A stretch of 38,245 nt of DNA from CAZNNH01 sp964574335. GTDB lineage: Bacteria; Acidobacteriota; Vicinamibacteria; Fen-336. The stretch is from contig CAZNNH010000045.1 of NCBI GenBank assembly GCA_964574335.1, positions 1-38,245 of the forward strand, in the 5' to 3' direction. This document shows, one piece after another, positions 24,100 through 31,905 of the stretch (within the stretch, counting starts at the first letter, position 1; the number at the start of each line of letters is the position of its first letter). Under the pieces are notes generated by a model, which did not search any database, had not been told where the DNA came from, and saw nothing but the letters and a program-made list of their open reading frames with translations. The position numbers were made by a program, and so were the translations under genes.

Positions 24100-25302
24100 A
24101 TGGCGGGGTTGAACATCGCGCTGATCCTGCTGCTGGCCGTGACCTCATTGGCGTTGGCCTGCGTCGAGGCCGCCTTCTACCACCTGAGGCGGCGGCATCT
24201 GGGGCACCTGACCCAGCAGGGGATCCAGGCGGATCGGGCCAACGCTTACCTCGACGAGCCCTCCCGCCTGCTGATGCCCGTTCACATCGGCTCCTATACG
24301 GCCCACGTGGGGATGACCGTTCTGCTGACTGCCCTCTTCCTGGATCGTCTCCAGCACCTGGCGGCGCTGGTGGCGTTCCTGGTGATGCTCCTGTACCTCC
24401 TGATCTTCCGCCTCACGCTGCCGTACGCCCTGGTCCGCGAGCGGCCGGAGCGCGCGCTGCTGTTGCTGATGCCGGCCTTCCACCCCTACGCGACCGCCCT
24501 CTCGCCGCTGGTTGCGCTGCTGCGGCGGCCGCTGGGCGGCCGTGAGGCGCCGGGGTCGACGATTCCGGAGCTGCCCCCGGCGCCGGTGCACGACTCCGAC
24601 CAGGTTCGGCTGGTCGATGCGGTGATCCGCTTCTCCGAGACCGAGGTGCGTGAGGTGATGACGCCGCGGCCGGACGTGGTGGCGATCGCGGCCACGGCCA
24701 CGGTGGCCGAGCTGCGGGAGGTCCTGCGGGAGAGCCTGTACTCCCGGATCCCCGTGTTCCAGGAGAACCTGGACGACATCGTCGGCGTGGTCACCCTGCG
24801 CGACGTCCTCGAGTACGACGGCGACCCCCAGGCGCTGCTTCGCCCCCTGGTCCGACCGGTGACCCTGGCGCCGGAGATGAAGAAGATCGGCCTGGTGCTC
24901 AAGGAGCTGCAGGACCAGGGCAAGACCCTGGCCGTGGTTATCGACGAGTACGGAGGCACGGCCGGCCTGGTCACCGTCGAGGACATCGTGGAGGAGCTGG
25001 TCGGCGAGATCAAGGACGAGTACGACGTCGAGACCGAGCCGATCGTGGTCGAGGATGACGGGGCGGTGCTGGTGGCCGGGCGCACCAGCCTGGATCGGCT
25101 GGAGGAGACGCTGGAGATCGACCTGGCGGACGGCTCGGACGTCGACACCGTGGGCGGCCTGGCCACCTCGGTCTTCGGAAGGATCCCGCGTATCGGCGAG
25201 CGCGTGGACTTTCGGGGGCTGTCGATCGAGGTGGTCGACGCGGAGCGCAAGCGGGTCAACCGGGTACGCCTCCGCCGGCTCCCCGCAGAGGCGGGCGATT
25301 GA
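24100..25302 (+). CDS. CNNM/CorC-HlyC family protein with CBS domains
   Basis: 400 aa. Three or four hydrophobic N-terminal segments (IALILLLAVTSLALACVEAA, VGMTVLLTALFLDRL, LAALVAFLVMLLYLLIF) form a reduced DUF21-like membrane part. Then the CBS pair: VREVMTPRPDVVAIAATATV, YSRIPVFQENLDDIVGVVTL, EYGGTAGLVTVEDIVEELVG. A C-terminal CorC/HlyC domain follows (DGAVLVAGRTSLDRLEETLE to VNRVRLRRL). The family is linked to Mg2+/Co2+ transport and is often called hemolysin-like; a true haemolysin role is not implied. ATG 24100 is chosen because the membrane part begins there; the open frame upstream overlaps ybeY. The stop overlaps era as TTGA. Confidence 0.9.
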   Translation: MAGLNIALILLLAVTSLALACVEAAFYHLRRRHLGHLTQQGIQADRANAYLDEPSRLLMPVHIGSYTAHVGMTVLLTALFLDRLQHLAALVAFLVMLLYLLIFRLTLPYALVRERPERALLLLMPAFHPYATALSPLVALLRRPLGGREAPGSTIPELPPAPVHDSDQVRLVDAVIRFSETEVREVMTPRPDVVAIAATATVAELREVLRESLYSRIPVFQENLDDIVGVVTLRDVLEYDGDPQALLRPLVRPVTLAPEMKKIGLVLKELQDQGKTLAVVIDEYGGTAGLVTVEDIVEELVGEIKDEYDVETEPIVVEDDGAVLVAGRTSLDRLEETLEIDLADGSDVDTVGGLATSVFGRIPRIGERVDFRGLSIEVVDAERKRVNRVRLRRLPAEAGD

Positions 25303-26231
25303 GCGGGGAGCCCCGGCCCTACCGGTCGGGCTTCGTCGCCATCGTGGGCCGGCCCAACGTCGGCAAATCGACGCTGACCAACCGCCTGGTCGGCCAGAAG
25401 GTGGCCATCGTCTCGAAGCGCCCCCAGACCACGCGCACCCGGATCCTGGCGGTGGTCAACCGTACCGACGGGCAGATCGTGCTGCTCGACACGCCGGGCA
25501 TCCACAAGCCCCAGCACCGCCTGAACCAGCGCATGGTGGACGTCGCCGTGCGCTCCCTGGGCCAGGCCGATGCCGCCCTGTGGCTGGTCGACGTCACCGA
25601 GCCGATCGGCCCCGGGGACCGGTACGTGGGCGACCTCCTGCGGCGGTCGCGGCTCCCCGTGTTCATCGGCGTCAACAAGATCGATCGGGTCAAGAAGCCC
25701 ACCCTCCTTCCCGCGATGGAGAAGCTGCACCGCCTGCTGGAGGTGGCCGAGATCTTCCCCCTCTCCGCCCTCGAAGGCGACGGCTGCGAGGTGCTGGCCG
25801 AGGCCCTGCTCGCCTGCCTCCCTCCGGGCGATCGGCTGTACCCCGAGGACTTCCTGTCCGATCAGCTCGAGCGCTTCTTCGTGGCCGAGCTGGTTCGGGA
25901 GCGGATCCTCGAGCACACCCGCGACGAGCTGCCGTACACGACCGGGGTGCTGGTGGAGTCCTTCAAGGAGGAGGCCGGGCTGGTTCGGATCCATGCGGTG
26001 GTCCTGGTGGAAAGGGAGAGCCAGAAGGGGATCCTGATCGGCAAGGGCGGCCAACGGCTAAAGCAGATCGGCAGCCAGGCGCGCCAGGAGATCGAGGCGG
26101 TGCTGGCCAGCCGGGTCTACCTCGGCCTGTTCGTCAAGGTGGCGCCCGCCTGGCGGGAGGACCCGAAGCTGCTGGCCGAGATGGGCCTCCTGGGTGGCGG
26201 GCGGGGGACACGATCCGGATTCGCAGACTGA
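25299..26231 (+). CDS. era: GTPase Era
   Basis: 310 aa; essential GTPase that binds the 3' end of 16S rRNA in 30S assembly. G1 GRPNVGKST, G2 KRPQTTRTRI, G3 DTPGIH, G4 NKID and G5 SALEGDG are intact, and the C-terminal KH domain carries LIGKGGQRLKQIG. TTG start overlaps the CorC-like stop. The normal protein should end shortly after KLLAEMGLL; instead the last 8 codons and the stop are read from the first unit of the tandem repeat starting at 26203, giving the tail GTRSGFAD. Thus the repeat inserted at or replaced the native end. Confidence 0.95.
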   Translation: MSGEPRPYRSGFVAIVGRPNVGKSTLTNRLVGQKVAIVSKRPQTTRTRILAVVNRTDGQIVLLDTPGIHKPQHRLNQRMVDVAVRSLGQADAALWLVDVTEPIGPGDRYVGDLLRRSRLPVFIGVNKIDRVKKPTLLPAMEKLHRLLEVAEIFPLSALEGDGCEVLAEALLACLPPGDRLYPEDFLSDQLERFFVAELVRERILEHTRDELPYTTGVLVESFKEEAGLVRIHAVVLVERESQKGILIGKGGQRLKQIGSQARQEIEAVLASRVYLGLFVKVAPAWREDPKLLAEMGLLGGGRGTRSGFAD

Positions 26232-26365
26232 CCGGACGAATCCGGTCATGCTGGCTCGGGGGACACGATCCGGATTCGCAGACTGACCGGACGAATCCGG
26301 TCATGCTGGCTCGGGGGACACGATCCGGATTCGCAGACTGACCGGACGAATCCGGTCATGTCCCC
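26203..26365. repeat. Three-unit 55-bp palindromic tandem repeat
   Basis: Units start at 26203, 26258 and 26313; the first two are 55 bp and essentially identical, the third ends as TGTCCCC at 26365. Each contains CCGGATTCG ... CGAATCCGG (9-bp stem). The third, complete unit also has outer arms GGGGACA and TGTCCCC. It lies between the 3' ends of era and a convergent gene whose TAG is 26365-26367, so it could serve as a two-way transcription end. No spacers, so not CRISPR. Confidence 0.93.
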
Positions 26366-27021
26366 TAGAATGCCCGGCGGATCGTGATCTTGCCCACGAT
26401 CTGGAGGCCGCCGATGTCGGTCTCCTGGTAGATCGCCGACACGCCGCCGATCCCGATCGCGTTGGGGACCCAGGAGTAGCTGAGCTCGGCTCCGATCCCG
26501 AGGCCGCCTCGCCGGTACTCGAAGCCGCCCAGCACGTGGAACGACCCCTTGCTCTCGGAGGTCTTCTCGGTGACCCCGCCCACCGTGCTCTCCTCGCGGA
26601 AGGAGACGATGCCGCCGCCGACGCCGAGGTAGGGGACGGCCGAGCTCCAACCGCCGAATCGATAGCCGAGGCTCAGCCGTAGCGGCACCCATCGAGCCGA
26701 GAGCGGGTGGCCGAGGGGAAAGACCTGGCTCTGGTCGTCCGCCACGAAGACCCGCTCGCCCTGCTTGTCGAGGACCCGGGCACCGGCGGACAGGTACACG
26801 CTGTCGGTGATGTCGTAGCGCAGGGCCCCACCCCAGGTGAAGCCCCCGGACGAGCCGAAGACCGCCTGGGCCGAGCGGCTGGCATGGGTCAGGTCCGCGT
26901 AGCCGGCGTCCACCTCGAGCGCGATGCCCTGGGCGCTGGCGGCGGTGGGCAGCATCGTGGCTGCCGCCGCCAGGGCCCCGCTGACGAAGTAGCGCCGCAG
27001 TCCTCCCGATCCGGGTCTCAT
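26365..27021 (-). CDS. Outer-membrane beta-barrel protein
   Basis: 218 aa. Signal peptide at the N-terminus (ALAAAATMLPTAASAQ, cleavage likely after ASA), then alternating amphipathic strands: LEVDAGYADLTHA, FTWGGALRYDITDSVYLSAG, RLSLGYRFGG, SFHVLGGFEYRRGGLGIGAE, LQIVGKITIRRAF. The C-terminal Phe preceded by alternating hydrophobics is the signal read by the BAM machinery. Size suggests an 8-stranded OmpA/OmpW-like barrel. ATG 27021 overlaps the protease stop as ATGA, so its translation is coupled to the protease. Stop codon TAG touches the end of the tandem repeat. Confidence 0.82.
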   Translation of the reverse strand: MRPGSGGLRRYFVSGALAAAATMLPTAASAQGIALEVDAGYADLTHASRSAQAVFGSSGGFTWGGALRYDITDSVYLSAGARVLDKQGERVFVADDQSQVFPLGHPLSARWVPLRLSLGYRFGGWSSAVPYLGVGGGIVSFREESTVGGVTEKTSESKGSFHVLGGFEYRRGGLGIGAELSYSWVPNAIGIGGVSAIYQETDIGGLQIVGKITIRRAF

Positions 27022-28340
27022 CGGTTGAGCCCCAGCCCGCGGAGGGCCTCGGCGGGGCGGATCAGGCCGGCCCCGTACTCGTCGTCGCGGCCGGGGGGGC
27101 CCAGGTCCTCGGCGGTCCGCTCGAGCACGATCTTGATGGCGGCCGGGTCGGTGATCCCCTGGTAGACGAGGAGGGCCGCCACCGCCGAGACGTGGGGCGC
27201 CGCCTGTGAGGTTCCGGTGACATAGAAGTAGGCGAAGTCGTCGTAGCGCCCGACGGCGGCAGCGGTGTGTGGGTCGAAGGTCTGCTGGAGGACGCCGTCG
27301 GGGTGGTCGTCGTGGTTGTCGTCGCGGGAGAGGTCGCCCCCCGGCGCTACCAGGTCCAGCTCCGGTCCGTAGTTGGAGTAGGGGGCCCGCTGCTTGCGGG
27401 CGTCGATCCCGCCCACGGCGATCACGTTGGGGAGCGAGGCCGGGAAGCCCACCGCAGAGGCGCCGTCGTTGCCGGCGGCGGCCACCACCACGATGCCGGC
27501 GTCGAAGGCGCGGTCGATGGCGCGCTGCATGGTGGTGCTGAAGGTGTCGGCACCCAGGCTGAGGTTGATCACCTTGACCGGTCGCCGCCCGTCCTGCTCG
27601 AAGTCGGTGGCGAAGTCGATCCCCTCGGCCACGTCGAAGAAGTTCCCCTCTCCGTTCTCGTCGAGGGCCTTCACCGGCAAGATGGCCACGTTGTAGGCCA
27701 GTCCCGTCACCCCCACCCCGTTGCCCGTCGCCTCGGCGATCACCGACGCCACGTGGGTCCCGTGGTAGTTGTCGTCGTTGGCGTGGCGGCTGCCGGTGAG
27801 CACGTTGTACCCGGAGAGGAACACGGTGCCCCCCCAGTCCGGGGCCTTGCGGAAGGGGCCGAAGTCCTCGTAGGCCACGCCGGTGTCGACCACGGCCACC
27901 GCCACCGCGGCGTTGCCGGTCTGGATCTCCCAGGTCCGCTCCGCGTCGAGCATCTGGAAGTGCCACTGGAGGGAGTAGAGGGTGTCGTTGGGAGCGGCCG
28001 TGGTGTGGACCCGGCCGTTCCGCTCCACGAAGTCGACCTCGGGCAGCGGGCGAAGCCGCTCGATGGTGCCCTCCGTGGTCAGCCCGGCGTCGATGCCGAC
28101 CAGGTAGCGGTGGGCGGAACGGCCACGGCGCACCCAGGCGCCACCCGCCTCGTGGATCGCCCGCGCCTCCAGGTCGGGTGTCACCTGGGGCCGGAACTGC
28201 ACGATGATCTGGTTGTCGGCCGCGGGGGAAGCCGTGCGCTCGGTGGCCTGGGCCACCCGCAGCGGGGTCTCGGCGGCCGCCGAGCTAGAGAAGAGCCCGA
28301 CCACGGCGCAGATCGCGACCGACCGGAGGCCCGGCTTCAC
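27018..28340 (-). CDS. Secreted subtilisin-family (S8) serine protease
   Basis: 440 aa. Signal peptide (SVAICAVVGLFSSSAAAE), an inhibitor-I9-like propeptide (about 43-112, IIVQFRPQVTPDLEARAI ... EVDFVERNGRV), then the catalytic domain with Asp152 in AVVDTGV, His193 in YHGTHVAS, oxyanion Asn291 in AAAGNDG and Ser378 in GTSQAAPHVSA. The insertion GGDLSRDDNHDDHPDG (about 334-349) is rich in Asp and could bind calcium. GTG start at 28340. No C-terminal sorting or autotransporter domain is present; instead a separate barrel gene follows with an ATGA overlap. Substrate unknown; probably periplasmic or secreted. Confidence 0.93.
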   Translation of the reverse strand: MKPGLRSVAICAVVGLFSSSAAAETPLRVAQATERTASPAADNQIIVQFRPQVTPDLEARAIHEAGGAWVRRGRSAHRYLVGIDAGLTTEGTIERLRPLPEVDFVERNGRVHTTAAPNDTLYSLQWHFQMLDAERTWEIQTGNAAVAVAVVDTGVAYEDFGPFRKAPDWGGTVFLSGYNVLTGSRHANDDNYHGTHVASVIAEATGNGVGVTGLAYNVAILPVKALDENGEGNFFDVAEGIDFATDFEQDGRRPVKVINLSLGADTFSTTMQRAIDRAFDAGIVVVAAAGNDGASAVGFPASLPNVIAVGGIDARKQRAPYSNYGPELDLVAPGGDLSRDDNHDDHPDGVLQQTFDPHTAAAVGRYDDFAYFYVTGTSQAAPHVSAVAALLVYQGITDPAAIKIVLERTAEDLGPPGRDDEYGAGLIRPAEALRGLGLNR

Positions 28341-28405
28341 GGGGGTCAGTCTAGGCGGTGGTCGCAGCCCGAGTCAACGCGGCGGACGCGTGGGGCGCCG
28401 ACGGA

Positions 28406-28894
28406 TCAAAAGAACACGAGGACGCCTGCGGTGAGCGAGAACCCGAGGTCGGGGTCGCCGCGGCCGACCTCGCTCGAGAGGTTGAGCTCGAGGATCGGCA
28501 TGACGCGGCCGAAGGCGCGGGCGAGACCGACACCCGGGAACAGCACGAGGTTGGTCTCCGGGTCCACGGGCACGATGAAGCGGGCGGCCAGGTACAGGTT
28601 GGGGTGGACCGACCAGACGACGCCGGGGGTCAGGGAGAAGCCCGAGTAGGAGCCGTGGACGAAGGTCGGCCCGGCATCGAGCTCCAGCGCGACCGTGGAG
28701 GTGAGCTGACGGCCGTAGCCGAGAACGGGCGTCACGTCGTGCTGCCAGCCGTCCCAGGGCCCGCCCGGGGGGCGGTACGCCAGGGAGGTGCCGACGAACC
28801 CCGCGACGTAGTTGGAGGGAAGGGAGGCAGCGTCGTCCGCCGGCGCGGTCACGGCCACCAGGGCCAGCAAGAGAGCCAGAGCCAGAGAGCGCAA
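28406..28894 (-). CDS. Small outer-membrane beta-barrel protein
   Basis: 162 aa from TTG 28894, preceded by AAGGGGG at 5 nt; this puts the signal peptide RSLALALLLALVAVTAPADD at the N-terminus. An in-frame ATG at 28942 would add 16 less plausible residues. The mature part alternates strands: YVAGFVGTSLAYRPPG, VALELDAGPTFVHGSYSGFS, LTPGVVWSVHPNLYLAARFI, IPELNLSS-like ILELNLSSEVG, DPDLGFSLTAGVLVFF. It ends in Phe-Phe, a barrel-assembly signal. Same strand as the protease/barrel pair, 65 nt upstream of the protease. Function unknown. Confidence 0.75.
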   Translation of the reverse strand: MRSLALALLLALVAVTAPADDAASLPSNYVAGFVGTSLAYRPPGGPWDGWQHDVTPVLGYGRQLTSTVALELDAGPTFVHGSYSGFSLTPGVVWSVHPNLYLAARFIVPVDPETNLVLFPGVGLARAFGRVMPILELNLSSEVGRGDPDLGFSLTAGVLVFF

Positions 28895-28985
28895 AACCAC
28901 CCCCTTGTTTTGCCCGAAGAGGATCAGTGGGGCGCTCGTCATCGCGCGGCGCCTTCGGCAGGCGCATGGTACAGGTGGAGGCGAA

Positions 28986-29786
28986 TCATGCACAAGGGGG
29001 ACGGCGCAGCGGGCGCAGGACCAGCGTGCTCAGCAGGGCGCCCCCGAGCAGGAGTCCCGCGCCGAGCCAGGGGCGGGGCGCCGGCATCGGCACCGTCGGG
29101 TCATCGAGATACGGCACCGCCAGGAAGGTGAGGGCGTTGAGGGTGGCGTGGACCAGAATCGGAGGGGTCAGGCTGTCGGCACGAAGGCGCACCACGCCGA
29201 GCACCAGGCCCACGCCGAAGGTGAAAGGGAAGCGGAACGGGTCGAGGTGGATCAGACCGAACAGGCCGGCCGAGATCAGCACCGCGAGGCCTGGGCCCAT
29301 CGTCCGGTTCAGGGAAGGCAGGACGGTTCCCCGCATCAGGATCTCCTCGCACACGGCGGGCACCAGCGCGATGACGGCCACGGAGAGGAGCGCATCCAGG
29401 GCATCCTTGGGGCGCAGCGCCTGGTGGAGCGCGCGGAAGGCCTCCAGGTAGTGGGGGGGCGGCATCCAGACCGCGTACTGGAGCTCCAGGAGGCCCAGGC
29501 TGGCCACCCACACGGTCGCTCCCCCGAGCAGCGCGAGCAGCACCTGGCGCGAGCCGAGGCGGCTGAGCCGCAGCGCCGGCCCGAGCGGCACGGGCCACAG
29601 TAGAAGCGCCAGGAGGGCGGGCAGCACCAGGGCTGTCTCGGAGACGAGGAGGGTGGCGCGGAGGCTCAGATGGCGGCCCAGAAGCCCGCTCGCCAGGACC
29701 ATCCCGACGGTTCCGACCAGCATCGCGAGCAGAGAAAGAGTCGCTGGGAGCGTGTCGGCGGTCGGCCCGGACCTTCTGTGTCCCAT
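28986..29786 (-). CDS. CPBP/CAAX-type intramembrane metalloprotease
   Basis: 266 aa, polytopic. After several helices (LLAMLVGTVGMVLASGLLG, LVLPALLALLLWPVPLG, VLLALLGGATVWVASLGLLE) comes the Abi/CPBP core: motif 1 CEEILMRG (E-E-x-x-x-R) near residue 148, motif 2 FGLIHLDPFRF with His, and motif 3 LVHATLNAL. These bind the metal in the Rce1/CPBP family, which cuts peptides in the membrane; members serve in prenyl-protein processing, bacteriocin immunity or unknown roles. No bacteriocin-like gene is nearby. Divergent from radC. ATG 29786. Confidence 0.9.
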   Translation of the reverse strand: MGHRRSGPTADTLPATLSLLAMLVGTVGMVLASGLLGRHLSLRATLLVSETALVLPALLALLLWPVPLGPALRLSRLGSRQVLLALLGGATVWVASLGLLELQYAVWMPPPHYLEAFRALHQALRPKDALDALLSVAVIALVPAVCEEILMRGTVLPSLNRTMGPGLAVLISAGLFGLIHLDPFRFPFTFGVGLVLGVVRLRADSLTPPILVHATLNALTFLAVPYLDDPTVPMPAPRPWLGAGLLLGGALLSTLVLRPLRRPPCA

Positions 29787-29893
29787 GACGGGTGCATTAT
29801 GGCCCGGGCCGAACCGGCCGCCGAAGGGGGCCCGGGAAGGCCCGGGCCGGTTTGGCCCTGGCGCCCGACGGCGAATAACATGAGCGGTTCGAG

Positions 29894-30673
29894 ATGAGCC
29901 ACCCGAGCCTCACCTGCGACAGCGCCCCGACTCGGATCCCCACCCCGGCGAGTCCCGGCGCGGGCGCCTCGTCGACCGTCGGGCCGGCGGCCTCCGCGGC
30001 GCGTCGGCGCGTTCTCGACCTGCCGGCCGAGGAACGGCCTCGCGAGCGCCTGGTCCGGCACGGGGCCCAGGCCCTGTCGAACCGGGAGCTGGTGGCGATC
30101 CTGCTCGGGGCCGGCACCGCTCGTGGGTCGGCGCTGCACCTGGCGGAAGACCTGCTGGCGAGCGGCCTGCGGGGTCTCGCCGGACAATCGTTGGCCGAGC
30201 TTCGGGGCCGGCACGGGATCGGCACCGCCCGAGCCGCGCGCCTGCTGGCGGCGCTCGAGTTGGGGGCGCGCTCGGCGTCGGCGCCGCTGCCGTCGGTCCC
30301 GAGCTTCGCGACCCCCCAGGACTGCGCCCGCCATCTGCTGCCGCGCTACGCGGCCTGCCCGGTGGAGACCTTCGGCCTGCTGGCCCTCGACGCCCGGCAC
30401 CGCCTGAAGCGCGAGGCCGTGATCTCGACCGGCTCGCTGACCGCCAGCCTGGTCCACCCCAGGGAGGTCTTCCAGGAGGCGGTGGTCTCGCGGGCGGCGG
30501 GCCTGGTGTTGTTCCACAACCATCCCTCCGGGGACCCGGAGCCCTCCGACGAGGACCTGCGGCTGACCCACCGGCTGGTGGCCGCCGGCCAGCTCATGGG
30601 GATCGAGGTGCTCGACCACCTGGTGCTGGGAGCCGGGCGCTTCGTGAGCTTGAAGGAGCGGGGAGCGCTGTGA
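29894..30673 (+). CDS. radC: RadC family JAB/MPN domain protein
   Basis: 259 aa. N-terminal helix-hairpin-helix part (LSNRELVAILLGAG, LAELRGRHGIGTARAARLLA) followed by the JAMM metalloprotease-like domain with FHNHPSGDPEPSDED near residue 215. Despite the name its role in repair is unproven in the family. The first 36 residues are a low-complexity Pro/Ala extension. ATG 29894 overlaps the stop of a 5-codon frame (29880-29897) as ATGA, a possible coupling leader. The radC stop overlaps larC as GTGA, starting a chain of coupled genes. Confidence 0.92.
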   Translation: MSHPSLTCDSAPTRIPTPASPGAGASSTVGPAASAARRRVLDLPAEERPRERLVRHGAQALSNRELVAILLGAGTARGSALHLAEDLLASGLRGLAGQSLAELRGRHGIGTARAARLLAALELGARSASAPLPSVPSFATPQDCARHLLPRYAACPVETFGLLALDARHRLKREAVISTGSLTASLVHPREVFQEAVVSRAAGLVLFHNHPSGDPEPSDEDLRLTHRLVAAGQLMGIEVLDHLVLGAGRFVSLKERGAL

Positions 30674-31905
30674 GCCGGATCGTGTATCTCGACTGCGCTT
30701 CCGGGGCCTCGGGGGACATGTTCCTCGGGGCCCTGGTCGACCTCGGCCTACCGCTGTCCCACCTTCAGGCCGAGCTCCGCAAGGTCCCGCTCGAAGGCTA
30801 CTCGTTGAGCGCCCGCAAGGTCGTTCGGGGCGGGCTGGTGGCCACCAAGGTCGACGTGGTGGTGGAAGGGGACGACCACGAGCACCACCACCACCACGAC
30901 CCTGAGCCAGCGCTTGAGGCCGGCCACCACCCGCACCGGGGCCTGCGGGAGATCGAGGACCTGCTGGGCCGCAGCCGGCTCGAGGCTCGGATCCGCGAGC
31001 GGTGCCGAGCCCTGTTCCGGCGCCTCGCAGAGGCCGAGGCCGCCGTTCACGGCACCCGCCCCGAGGAGGTGCACTTCCACGAGGTGGGCGCGGTCGACTC
31101 GATCGTCGACATCGTCGGCGGCGTGGTGGGCCTCGACTGGCTGGCGGCCGACCAGGTGATCGCCTCGCCGTTGAACGTGGGCTCGGGCACCGTCGAGATG
31201 GCCCACGGGACCTGGCCGGTGCCGGCGCCGGCCACCGAGCGCCTGGTCCGCGGAGTCCCGATCTACGGAGAAGGAAAAGGAGAGCTGCTGACGCCGACCG
31301 GCGCCCTGCTGGTGACCGCCCACGCCGTCCGCTACGGCCCGCTGCCGCCGATGCGGCCCGAGCGGGTTGGGTACGGGGCGGGAAGCCGTGACGCCGGCCC
31401 TCGACCCAACGTGCTCCGGATCCTGGTGGGGGCGGAGGCGGTCGCCGGGGAGGCCGAGACGGTCCTGGTGCTCGAGGCCGAGGTCGACGACATGTCGCCT
31501 CAGCTTTTCCCGCCCCTGGTCGACCGGCTGCTGGGGACCGGCGCGCTGGACGTGTTCGGCACCCCGATCCTGATGAAGAAGGGGCGTCCCGGCCTGCTGA
31601 TCTCGATCCTGTGCCCGGCCGCGGACCGCGCAGCCCTGGAAGAGATCCTGTTCGCCGAGACCACCACCCTCGGGGTGCGCTTCGCGGAGTGGCGGCGCAG
31701 CGTGCTGGAGCGGGAGGTGGTGCCGGTGGCGACCGCCTACGGTACGATCGGGGTCAAGGTGGGGCGTCGGGGCGGCAGCCTGGTGAACGCCCAGCCCGAG
31801 TTCGAGGACTGTCGTCGGGCCGCCGAGGAGAGAGGCGTGCCCGTCAAGGAGGTGGTCGCGGAAGCCATCGCCGCGTACCGCGCCGGGAGAGCCGATCCGC
31901 GATGA
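30670..31905 (+). CDS. larC: LarC-type nickel insertion protein (pyridinium bisthiocarboxylate mononucleotide cyclometallase)
   Basis: 411 aa. LarC inserts nickel into the pincer cofactor of lactate racemase and related enzymes. Matches: YLDCASGASGDMFLGALVDL at the N-terminus, HFHEVGAVDSIVDIVGGVVG, LLTPTGALLVT, VLEAEVDDMSPQ, and PILMKKGRPGLLISIL. A His-rich loop (DDHEHHHHHDPEP, about residues 68-80) suits metal storage. In Lactobacillus the two halves are joined by programmed frameshifting; here one frame covers both. No larA, larB or larE is nearby. GTG start overlaps radC; stop overlaps metG as ATGA. Confidence 0.93.
   Translation: MSRIVYLDCASGASGDMFLGALVDLGLPLSHLQAELRKVPLEGYSLSARKVVRGGLVATKVDVVVEGDDHEHHHHHDPEPALEAGHHPHRGLREIEDLLGRSRLEARIRERCRALFRRLAEAEAAVHGTRPEEVHFHEVGAVDSIVDIVGGVVGLDWLAADQVIASPLNVGSGTVEMAHGTWPVPAPATERLVRGVPIYGEGKGELLTPTGALLVTAHAVRYGPLPPMRPERVGYGAGSRDAGPRPNVLRILVGAEAVAGEAETVLVLEAEVDDMSPQLFPPLVDRLLGTGALDVFGTPILMKKGRPGLLISILCPAADRAALEEILFAETTTLGVRFAEWRRSVLEREVVPVATAYGTIGVKVGRRGGSLVNAQPEFEDCRRAAEERGVPVKEVVAEAIAAYRAGRADPR

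Noticed and set aside
24100..25302. True haemolysin or virulence factor
   Set aside because: The CorC/HlyC label is historical; the gene is a CBS-domain membrane protein in a conserved ybeY-era block.
26203..26365. CRISPR array
   Set aside because: The 55-bp units are directly adjacent, without unique spacers, and no cas genes are near.
30860..30930. Poly-His stretch in larC as a sequencing artefact
   Set aside because: His-rich metal-binding loops are normal in LarC proteins, and the frame continues intact on both sides.
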